From Methylococcaceae bacterium NSP1-2 (lineage in GTDB: Bacteria > Pseudomonadota > Gammaproteobacteria > Methylococcales > Methylomonadaceae), in NCBI GenBank assembly GCA_002256685.1, contig NQJH01000019.1, forward strand, positions 1-13,393: DNA of 13,393 nt, given 5' to 3'. Under the pieces are notes generated by a model. It saw nothing but the letters and a program-made list of their open reading frames with translations. It was not told the DNA's origin and did not search any database. Made by a program: the position numbers and the translations under genes. Below are positions 1 through 5,967 of the stretch, piece after piece. Within the stretch, counting starts at the first letter, position 1, and each line of letters begins with the position of its first letter.

Positions 1-651
1 GCTCAATAAATAGCGATTGCTATCGTAGATTTTTCCCATTGTTAATGCTTGTCCTAAGCCGATAAGTTCATCACCTGTGGAAAAAATAGCGATGTTAATC
101 GCGCGGTGTACACTCACTTCATTAATGCCAGCAGACGCTAATAAAGCCAAGTCAACGGCGGTTAATTTTTTTGCCCGTGTGCATAACAATCCGCCTTGTT
201 TAACATCTTCACCGACGGCGCTGACATTTTGATGGCTGTTAGTGTGAGCAGGAAAACACACAGTTTGCCCCTCAAGCTGACTATGCTCCTGCATAATTAC
301 GCTGTCCGCCTGTTCGGGTAACACAGCACCCGTGAAAATACGAATACATTGCCCTGCTTGCAGTTGACCTAGAAAGGGTTTACCTGCCCACGATGTACCG
401 ACTAATTCCAGCATAAAGGGCTGTTCATTTGGCACATCGCCACTCGAAAACGCATAGCCATCCATTGCCGAATTGCGGTCATGCGGAATATTGATAGGCG
501 AATAAACCGCCTCGGCTAATACGCGCCCTAACGCATTTTTTAACGGAATGGTTTCTACATCGATAACAGGCTGAATGGCGGCTCGAATTCGTTCGAGAGC
601 CGCATCAATGGTGAGTAGGGGATTTTTTTCTAGGCTACAGGAGTCAATCAT
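1..651 (-). CDS. moeA: MoeA, molybdopterin molybdenumtransferase (3' part outside window)
   Basis: Inserts molybdate into adenylylated molybdopterin, the last step of molybdenum cofactor synthesis in the cytoplasm. I translated the minus strand from the ATG at 651-649: 217 codons stay open to the window edge, so about the N-terminal half of a roughly 400-residue family is present. Visible family motifs are NSAMDGYAF (residues 60-68, with the conserved Asp at 64), RIFTGA (104-109), FSTGDEL (190-196) and the KIYDSNRY stretch at 207-214. The ATG overlaps the TGA of mobB as ATGA, which fixes the start and implies translational coupling. The gene is incomplete only because the window ends. Confidence 0.95.
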   Translation of the reverse strand, partial: MIDSCSLEKNPLLTIDAALERIRAAIQPVIDVETIPLKNALGRVLAEAVYSPINIPHDRNSAMDGYAFSSGDVPNEQPFMLELVGTSWAGKPFLGQLQAGQCIRIFTGAVLPEQADSVIMQEHSQLEGQTVCFPAHTNSHQNVSAVGEDVKQGGLLCTRAKKLTAVDLALLASAGINEVSVHRAINIAIFSTGDELIGLGQALTMGKIYDSNRYLLS

Positions 652-1166
652 AAAAGGTTCAAAATAAAATTAGTGATGAGCTCAGGATTATTGAGATCAA
701 GTTGTGTTAAATAATCAGGCGTTTGTAATGGGGTATCTGTGGCAATCGCAATGATATGTGGATCATTGGGGTACAGTAACGCTCGCCCCAGTGCATGGCG
801 GTGTAATTCAATTTTAGGAAACACTTCAGATTTAAACCCTTCAATCAAAATTAAATCCAGTTCAGATTGATTGAATAATTTTAACTGGTCATCTAAGCAA
901 GGTTCTTGCAGGTCGGTCAATTCGGTAATGATGGCACGGCGATATTTAGACACCAGCATCACAGGTGATGCGCCCGCCATGCGTAGGCGAAAACTGTCTT
1001 TACTGGGGTGGTCAATTTCAAAATCATGATGACTGTGTTTAATTAAACCAATGCGTAAACCGTGATTTTTTAATAAGGGAATGAGTTGTGTCAACAAGGT
1101 CGTTTTTCCAGTGCCGCTGGCAGCAGCAAAACCTAATAGCGGAATGTGGGCATTGTAGAGTGTCAT
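648..1166 (-). CDS. mobB: MobB, molybdopterin-guanine dinucleotide biosynthesis adaptor GTPase
   Basis: A P-loop GTPase that assists MobA in attaching the nucleotide to molybdopterin. The 172-residue protein has a Walker A AASGTGKT at residues 15-22, the conserved IKHSHHDF stretch at 42-49, DSFR and MAGA at 57-66, and LILIEGFK (Walker B region) at 105-112. Length matches stand-alone MobB proteins. It starts at an ATG with only a weak ribosome binding site and is followed with a 4-base overlap by moeA, so the two form an operon. The first gene of the operon lies divergent to the J-domain gene across an 83-base gap. Family assignment is secure; the precise role of MobB is accessory in known organisms. 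Confidence 0.94.
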   Translation of the reverse strand: MTLYNAHIPLLGFAAASGTGKTTLLTQLIPLLKNHGLRIGLIKHSHHDFEIDHPSKDSFRLRMAGASPVMLVSKYRRAIITELTDLQEPCLDDQLKLFNQSELDLILIEGFKSEVFPKIELHRHALGRALLYPNDPHIIAIATDTPLQTPDYLTQLDLNNPELITNFILNLL

Positions 1167-1249
1167 TAAATTATTCAGTGCTTATCGTGAGCTAGGCTAT
1201 TCTAAGGTATTATTAATACTAGCACTATTCCCACCTTTCGGAGCGCGTC
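1167..1249. promoter_or_regulatory. Divergent promoter region between mobB and the J-domain gene
   Basis: This 83-base gap must hold the promoters of both outward-facing genes. It contains a short palindrome at 1207-1219 (GTATT, ATT, AATAC) and a direct repeat, CTAGGCTATTC at 1192-1202 and CTAGCACTATTC at 1219-1230, offset by 27 bases. On the minus strand TAGAAT is a fair -10 candidate for mobB, but no convincing -35 box lies at the right distance. The repeats could be an operator; this is inference only. Confidence 0.35.
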
Positions 1250-1597
1250 TTGATTCGTTTTTATTTCACTTTGTTGTTAATGATTATTGTGTTTTTTGGT
1301 GTGCGGGCTTTATTCACCAAAGTAATTCCACGCTATCTATTGCAATGGCGTAACGTGTGGTTAGCGTTTATAACCGGTAAACACAGTAGCTCACAACAGA
1401 AAAGTGGTTTTAATACTAAGGGAAAAATGACGGTTGAAGAAGCGTACGAGGTACTAGGCTTAAAGGCTGGCGCATCTAAATCAGACATTGTTGACGCACA
1501 CCGGAAATTAATTCAAAAAAATCACCCTGATCGTGGGGGTTCAGATTATTTAGCTGCAAAAATAAATCTAGCTAAAAAAACCTTGCTAAAAAAATAA
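1250..1597 (+). CDS. Small membrane-anchored J-domain protein
   Basis: A 115-residue protein with one N-terminal membrane segment (about residues 4-22) and a C-terminal J domain (about 61-115) containing the HPD motif at residues 92-94 within NHPDRGG. J domains stimulate the ATPase of Hsp70 chaperones; a single-span protein with a short J domain resembles Pam18/TIM14-like bacterial proteins, so the likely role is recruiting DnaK to the inner membrane. The start is TTG at 1250, supported by GGAG at 1240-1243 with six bases of spacing and by placing the hydrophobic segment right at the N-terminus. The stop falls inside the left arm of a short hairpin at 1593-1611. The DnaK partner and substrate are unknown. 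Confidence 0.85.
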   Translation: MIRFYFTLLLMIIVFFGVRALFTKVIPRYLLQWRNVWLAFITGKHSSSQQKSGFNTKGKMTVEEAYEVLGLKAGASKSDIVDAHRKLIQKNHPDRGGSDYLAAKINLAKKTLLKK

Positions 1598-1611
1598 GCG
1601 TCTAGCTTATT
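1593..1611 (+). terminator. Hairpin at the 3' end of the J-domain gene
   Basis: A perfect seven-base stem, AATAAGC (1593-1599) and GCTTATT (1605-1611), with loop GTCTA. It overlaps the stop codon. No clear T run follows, so it may be an inefficient terminator or an mRNA-end stabiliser. Confidence 0.4.
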
Positions 1612-2120
1612 GCTTAAAAATGGATGGCTAGTAAGCGTTAGCCATTCCTCGCTCATTGCGGTCACGCAATATCACCAACAGACGACTTACTTGCGCAAAA
1701 AAAGTCGCAAAGCATTGATTGATAGCAATACAAGTCATTGCTTTCAAAATTCATCATTTTCGTCAATATTTCAAGTAATTCAATCGCTAAAACAGCGTAT
1801 CCATCGCTTTTTATCCCGCTATCTTTGCCTGAAAAAGTGCGTCTTCAAATAAAAAAAAATCAATTATTTCAATTGATAATAAAAAGATGTTAAAGTTAAA
1901 CCTAAGGAGATGCTTTTAACTGACAGACTAAATCAAAAGTTTCTAACTTGTGGCAAAAACACAAGCGTAACTAACAAAACAAAGCTGTTAGTGGATGGTA
2001 AGGATGCCGTTTATGGTAAGACCCTTTGCAGAACAACAAAAATCCCAGACCAAGTATAGTTTGTCTGTGTATTACGAAAAGAGAATAAGTCGAAAAAGTT
2101 CCAAATTATTGCAGAAGTTT

Positions 2121-2138
2121 GGTGTGCTAGGACACACC
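2121..2138 (+). promoter_or_regulatory. Hairpin with GGA in the loop, possible CsrA/RsmA site
   Basis: GGTGTG (2121-2126) pairs perfectly with CACACC (2133-2138), exposing the loop CTAGGA. GGA displayed in a hexaloop on a short stem is the recognition form of CsrA/RsmA family translational repressors. It lies about 50 bases upstream of a second such hairpin at the rpoS ribosome binding site. Binding is inferred, not shown. Confidence 0.4.
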
Positions 2139-2172
2139 CTCTTATTGCAGCCACTATTTCGACTTGAGACAG

Positions 2173-2190
2173 ATTAACTAAGGAGTTAAT
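2173..2190 (+). promoter_or_regulatory. rpoS ribosome binding site inside a perfect hairpin
   Basis: ATTAACT (2173-2179) pairs with AGTTAAT (2184-2190) around a four-base loop AAGG. The Shine-Dalgarno AAGGAG occupies 2180-2185, six bases before the rpoS ATG, so it is split between the loop and the right arm. This could limit ribosome access and also presents GGA at a loop edge, as CsrA-type proteins prefer. The stem is AU-rich, so it would be easily opened. Confidence 0.5.
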
Positions 2191-2191
2191 T

Positions 2192-3217
2192 ATGATTGAA
2201 GAATTAATTGAACCGTCAGATGATGACATCGTGATGACACAGGACGATGATTTGTCTTTCGACGGCGAATTTGATGTTGCCTCAGCGATTATCGAAAAGC
2301 TGAATAGTGACAGTTATATTAATATTACGATTGATAGCAGTGACGATAATGACGACATTGCTATTGTTAAATCGCGTAGCAGTGCGGATTTTGATGCCAC
2401 GCGTGTGTATCTCAATGAACTTTGCCGGTCACAATTATTGACCGCTGAACAAGAAAGGCACTACGGAAAAAGGGCATTACAAGGCGATCAGCACGCTCGT
2501 AAAGTCATGATTGAAAGCAATTTGCGGTTGGTGGTGAAAATTGCTAGACGGTATTTAAATAGAGGTTTACCGTTATTGGATTTAATTGAGGAAGGTAATC
2601 TTGGTTTAATCCGTGCGGTGGAAAAATTTGATCCAGATAAAGGTTTTCGATTTTCAACTTATGCGACATGGTGGATTCGCCAAACCATTGAACGTGCTTT
2701 GATGAATCAAACGCGTACCATTCGTTTGCCAATACATATTGTCAAAGAAATGAATACTTACCTGAAGGCACAACGCCACTTGATAAGTACGCTAGATCAT
2801 GATCCGAGTGCAGTAGAGATTGCTGAATATCTCGATAAACCGGTCAGTAAAGTCGAAAAAATGCTTAAACTCAATGAGCGGGTTACCTCAGTTGATGTGC
2901 CCGGCGGTAAGGATTTTGATAAACCGTTGCTAGATTCACTGACAGATGACACCAGCCTGTCTCATGAAGATAGAATGCAGGAATACGGTATTAAACAAAA
3001 TATCACCAGTTGGGTGTTTGAATTACCTGAAAAACAACGTGAAGTGATTTGCCGTCGTTATGGTCTTTGCGGGTATGAAGATGCCACGCTAGAACAAGTC
3101 GCTCAAGAATTGGGCGTTACCCGTGAACGAGTTAGACAAATTCAGATGGACGCATTAAAACAATTAAAAGAAATTCTAAAATCGCACGGTTATTCTTTTG
3201 AAGCCATTTTTAATTAA
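2192..3217 (+). CDS. rpoS: RNA polymerase sigma factor RpoS (stationary phase/general stress)
   Basis: A 341-residue sigma-70 family factor that directs RNA polymerase to stress and stationary-phase promoters. Region 1.2 begins near residue 66 (DATRVYLNELC), region 2 spans about 107-178 with IESNLRLVVKIARRY and the -10-reading block FSTYATWWIRQTIERA, and region 3 follows from RTIRLPIHIVKEMN. Region 4.2 has the helix-turn-helix LEQVAQELGVTRERVRQIQ at about 300-318. The near identity of regions 2-3 to E. coli RpoS, including the lysine of HIVKE (residue 185), separates it from RpoD. The N-terminal 65-70 residues are unusually acidic (21 Asp/Glu in the first 70). The start ATG has a strong AAGGAG six bases away. 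It is not downstream of nlpD as in enterics, but follows a J-domain gene and a long structured leader. Confidence 0.95.
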   Translation: MIEELIEPSDDDIVMTQDDDLSFDGEFDVASAIIEKLNSDSYINITIDSSDDNDDIAIVKSRSSADFDATRVYLNELCRSQLLTAEQERHYGKRALQGDQHARKVMIESNLRLVVKIARRYLNRGLPLLDLIEEGNLGLIRAVEKFDPDKGFRFSTYATWWIRQTIERALMNQTRTIRLPIHIVKEMNTYLKAQRHLISTLDHDPSAVEIAEYLDKPVSKVEKMLKLNERVTSVDVPGGKDFDKPLLDSLTDDTSLSHEDRMQEYGIKQNITSWVFELPEKQREVICRRYGLCGYEDATLEQVAQELGVTRERVRQIQMDALKQLKEILKSHGYSFEAIFN

Positions 3218-3251
3218 AGGAATCAACATTGAACCAGATTGCTATCGACGA

Positions 3252-3281
3252 ATGACTATGTGTGTCAGTGGGCATAGTCAT
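3252..3281. terminator. Hairpin between rpoS and the convergent hydrolase gene
   Basis: A perfect nine-base stem, ATGACTATG (3252-3260) and CATAGTCAT (3273-3281), with a 12-base loop, followed by a patchy T-rich stretch on the plus strand. A second stem with a one-base bulge at 3288-3312 overlaps the 3' end of the facing gene. Together these probably end transcripts from both sides. Confidence 0.6.
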
Positions 3282-3297
3282 CGTTTGACTCGTTTTG

Positions 3298-4161
3298 TTA
3301 GCAAAATCGAGTTTGTAACGACCAATCTCGATAATTAAATACTTGCCCTTGCTGTCTGACTGTTTCAATATCATCCAAGCAAATTTCGGCAATTACCCAC
3401 TGTACTGCATTGAATGACCCAATGGCGAGAATGCCATTATCAGGAAAGCCGCGATCAACAGGCGTATAAATAGCCGCTGCGCCGACGTTCACATCGACGG
3501 CTTCTGACCATACGGCATCACCGACTAGGGAAGACTGCACCACATAACACTGATTTTCTAAGGCTCTTGCCTGACAACCGATTTTAACGCGATTGTAACC
3601 TGCTACCGTGTCGGTGCAAGTGGGTACTAAAATCAGCACACAACCTGCTTCAACTTGTGTTCTTGCTAATAGTGGAAATTCACTGTCATAACAAACATTA
3701 ATAGCAATTTTTCCGTATTCAGTATCAAAGGTCTTAATTTCCGTGCCGCTTTCAATCAGCCATTGTTCGTTTTCAAAACGGGTCATTATCAATTTATCTT
3801 GATAATCAACACCCCCGTCAGGCATAAACAAATACGCGCGGTTACGATACGCGCCTGACTCAATGCGGACAGGAAAAGTCCCCGCCTGAATATAGCATTG
3901 GTATTGTGTCGCTAAGGATTGATATAACACCACATAATCATCATGCAGGGTTTGCATGGCTTCCAGTTGTTTACTTAACGAAGAATAAACCGCTTCTTCA
4001 AACAGCGAAGCCAATTCCATACTGGCATATTCGGGAAACAGTAAAATTTTGGCATCTTGTTGTGCCGCTTCCTCGACCCAGAGGGCGACTTTCTCTTGAT
4101 AATTTTGCCACGTTTCCAAAAAATTGATGTTGTATTGCGCAGTTGCAATTTTAACGTTCAT
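3298..4161 (-). CDS. Carbon-nitrogen hydrolase (nitrilase superfamily)
   Basis: A 287-residue nitrilase-superfamily amidohydrolase, which cleaves amide-type C-N bonds through a Glu-Lys-Cys triad. The triad is visible as E44 in FPEYAS, K123 in QDKLIMTRFE and C157 in INVCYDSEFP; the second conserved Glu is at 130. There is no signal peptide, so it is cytoplasmic. Its ATG at 4161 lies inside the 3' end of the upstream GNAT gene (11-base overlap), so the two are co-translated. In other bacteria the same two domains form one protein (for example the B. subtilis YhcX type), which argues that they act together. The substrate cannot be read from sequence; an amide or omega-amidase-like activity is possible. 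Confidence 0.9.
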   Translation of the reverse strand: MNVKIATAQYNINFLETWQNYQEKVALWVEEAAQQDAKILLFPEYASMELASLFEEAVYSSLSKQLEAMQTLHDDYVVLYQSLATQYQCYIQAGTFPVRIESGAYRNRAYLFMPDGGVDYQDKLIMTRFENEQWLIESGTEIKTFDTEYGKIAINVCYDSEFPLLARTQVEAGCVLILVPTCTDTVAGYNRVKIGCQARALENQCYVVQSSLVGDAVWSEAVDVNVGAAAIYTPVDRGFPDNGILAIGSFNAVQWVIAEICLDDIETVRQQGQVFNYRDWSLQTRFC

Positions 4162-4750
4162 ATTTAAGCCAGAAAGTCATCGGTTTAGGGGTCTCTTCAG
4201 ACTCATCAAGGTCTTTCCAAGTGTAGGTGGTTTTCAACTCTGGATGTTTAACATAGCCACGTTTAGTCCAAAACGCATCCAACGGCACATAATTGGCTGG
4301 ACGGCGCGGATGATTCACAGGGCGTTCTACGCAACAAAAGGTAATAAATTTAAAACCGCCTAAATCAGCAGCATGCGCTTCACGTTGCTCAAAAAACTTC
4401 ACCCCCAAACCTAAGCCGCGATAATTTTTATCTAACACTGATTCGCTACAATAAAAAACATCATCAAGATTATAACCGTGTTCCAGAAAGGGCTGTTTTA
4501 TTTCTTCGGTTTCATGACGCATCGGCATAGCCGTTGAGGCACCTACGACTTTATCACCGTCAAACGCCAACACAATCACGCTGTCAGGGCAGTCAATATG
4601 GGTTTGCAGATATTTTTTTTCATAATCGTAATCGCCATCGTACAGATAAGGAAAATCACGAAAGACTTCAATTCTAAGCCGCGCAAGGTCGGGAATATAT
4701 TGCTCAAGAGCCGCACCGCTCCAACGTTCAATACGAATATTTTTAGACAT
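4151..4750 (-). CDS. GNAT family N-acetyltransferase, partner of the hydrolase
   Basis: A 199-residue acetyl-CoA-dependent acyltransferase of the GNAT fold. The acetyl-CoA phosphate loop is RGLGLG at residues 111-116, preceded by the beta-4 strand region VFYCSESVLDKNYR; LARLRIEVFRDFPYLYDGD (22-40) and the ERPVNHPRRPANYVPLDAFW stretch (142-161) are features of the group that is fused to carbon-nitrogen hydrolases elsewhere. It overlaps the hydrolase by 11 bases and lies 35 bases downstream of the VanZ-like gene. The ribosome binding site is weak. The acceptor substrate is unknown. Confidence 0.88.
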   Translation of the reverse strand: MSKNIRIERWSGAALEQYIPDLARLRIEVFRDFPYLYDGDYDYEKKYLQTHIDCPDSVIVLAFDGDKVVGASTAMPMRHETEEIKQPFLEHGYNLDDVFYCSESVLDKNYRGLGLGVKFFEQREAHAADLGGFKFITFCCVERPVNHPRRPANYVPLDAFWTKRGYVKHPELKTTYTWKDLDESEETPKPMTFWLKYER

Positions 4751-4785
4751 AGCGATAAAGTAGGGAAAATTAGAAAATTGTTATT

Positions 4786-5151
4786 TTACTGAAATTGTCG
4801 GGATTTTCGTAGTTTATGCAGTAAAAAAACGCCCACAATCGCGCCGCTGGTATCTGCTAGCCAATCAACTGCATCAGAAACACGCCCTATTACAAACGAT
4901 TGATGCCATTCATCGGATGCGCCATATAAACTGCAAAAAACGATACTGAGCAAAGCCAGTATAATAGGCATACTGATTAAGTGTTTAAAACTGCGCCATG
5001 CGAATAGCCCCATGACAAAATACGCACCAAAATGAATAAGTTTGTCTTCACTGTCAAATAAGTCTGGGGTTGGCAAGGTCTGTTGATCGGACAGCCAATA
5101 AATTAACGCGCAATACAATAACAATGCTAAAAAATCTACTACTCTAACCAT
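4786..5151 (-). CDS. VanZ-like family membrane protein
   Basis: A 121-residue protein with four predicted membrane segments (about 5-21, 38-54, 60-76 and 97-113). The VanZ-family signatures are present: DKLIHFGAYFVMG at 36-48 and YGASDEWHQSFVIGR with D-x-x-D-x-x-AD at 76-100. Members are small integral membrane proteins of largely unknown function; VanZ itself gives low-level teicoplanin resistance in enterococci, but that role should not be assumed here. It is the first gene of the minus-strand trio, and its ATG lies only 12-15 bases from the start of the divergent DUF455 gene, so its promoter must lie within that gene's 5' end. Confidence 0.88.
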   Translation of the reverse strand: MVRVVDFLALLLYCALIYWLSDQQTLPTPDLFDSEDKLIHFGAYFVMGLFAWRSFKHLISMPIILALLSIVFCSLYGASDEWHQSFVIGRVSDAVDWLADTSGAIVGVFLLHKLRKSRQFQ

Positions 5152-5166
5152 GTCTTTAAACCTGTG

Positions 5167-5967
5167 ATGAAAAATTTATTTACTTATGCGGCAGCGTGTT
5201 TGCATAACACGGCCATTGATGAAAAATTGGCATTGACCCATGACGCTTGGCACACATTAACAAACGGTGAATTAACTTTTAGCGAAGATGTCCCTGTGTT
5301 AGCCATTACTGAGGTAAGGTTTCCAAATAAGCCCGTGTTATTAGCACCGCGTGACATGCCAAAACGTAAAATGACCAGCCCCGAAGGCAAAGCGGCTTTT
5401 TTTCATGCGATTGCCCACGTTGAATTTGTCGCTATTTATCTGGCGTGGGACATTATTTATCGGTTTCGTGGAATGCCCCCGCAATTCTATCAGGATTGGT
5501 TGCAAGTTGCCGATGAAGAGGCGCAGCATTTTGAGTTAATCAGAACCCATTTACAGACGATGGGTGTAGATTATGGCGATTTACCCGCACATGGTGGTTT
5601 ATGGGATCATGCCAAAGATACTGCTCATGATTTATTGGCACGTTTGGCAATGGTGCCACGCTGTATGGAAGCACGCGGTTTAGATGTCACGCCTGCCATT
5701 ATTGAAAAATTTAACAGCATCGGTGATAAAGCCAGTGTCGCATTATTAACCCGCATATTGACCGATGAAGTCGGTCATGTAGAGCGCGGTTCGTATTGGT
5801 TTAAACAGCTTTGTCAGCAACAAGGCGTTGAAGCTGAAGCCAAATATCAACAACTAATTAAGCAATACTACATCGGTGGCAAGCCAAAAGGTCCTTTTAA
5901 TAGAGAAATGCGTATAATTGCCGGATTCTCGAATGCTGAACTAGACTGGCTGGAAACACCCCCATGA
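5167..5967 (+). CDS. DUF455 family ferritin-like diiron protein
   Basis: A 266-residue all-helical protein of the DUF455 ferritin-like group. A full set of potential diiron ligands is visible: E86 (HVEF), E117/E118 with H121 (ADEEAQHF), E168 (RCMEARG), and E201 with H204 (TDEVGHVE). Such four-helix diiron proteins are usually oxidases, hydroxylases or iron-handling proteins; no specific reaction is established for this family as far as I know. GTG at 5164 directly precedes ATG at 5167, and either could start the protein; no Shine-Dalgarno is visible. The TGA stop overlaps the ATG of nnrS (ATGA at 5964-5967), pointing to coupled synthesis and a joint role. Confidence 0.85.
   Translation: MKNLFTYAAACLHNTAIDEKLALTHDAWHTLTNGELTFSEDVPVLAITEVRFPNKPVLLAPRDMPKRKMTSPEGKAAFFHAIAHVEFVAIYLAWDIIYRFRGMPPQFYQDWLQVADEEAQHFELIRTHLQTMGVDYGDLPAHGGLWDHAKDTAHDLLARLAMVPRCMEARGLDVTPAIIEKFNSIGDKASVALLTRILTDEVGHVERGSYWFKQLCQQQGVEAEAKYQQLIKQYYIGGKPKGPFNREMRIIAGFSNAELDWLETPP

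Larger units (their letters stand above)
1598..2191 (+). other. 594-base structured non-coding region upstream of rpoS (likely long leader)
   Basis: No recognisable gene lies here. It holds a series of perfect or near-perfect stems: 1624-1630 with 1639-1645 (ATGGCTA/TAGCCAT), 1655-1660 with 1665-1670 (ATTGCG/CGCAAT, loop GTCA), 1683-1688 with 1702-1707, 1709-1714 with 1739-1744, 1947-1952 with 1960-1965 (CTTGTG/CACAAG), 1971-1976 with 1986-1991 (CTAACA/TGTTAG), 2121-2126 with 2133-2138 and 2173-2179 with 2184-2190. GGA triplets occur at 1906, 1993, 2002, 2130 and 2182. The A-rich stretch around 1852-1900 is a plausible promoter zone (TTGATA at 1873-1878) but has no good -10 box. An 80-codon TTG ORF at 1610-1852 lacks a ribosome binding site and looks like chance. 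A long leader under post-transcriptional control would fit rpoS genes in general. Confidence 0.5.

Noticed and set aside
1610..1852. 80-codon TTG-start ORF after the J-domain gene
   Set aside because: No ribosome binding site, composition rich in Ser, Lys and Gln without any recognisable domain, and the DNA is dominated by hairpins. More likely non-coding.
1904..1960. Small ORF starting at ATG 1910 next to AAGGAG in the rpoS leader
   Set aside because: The AAGGAG touches the ATG with no spacing, and no other start codon with an open frame lies at a usable distance.
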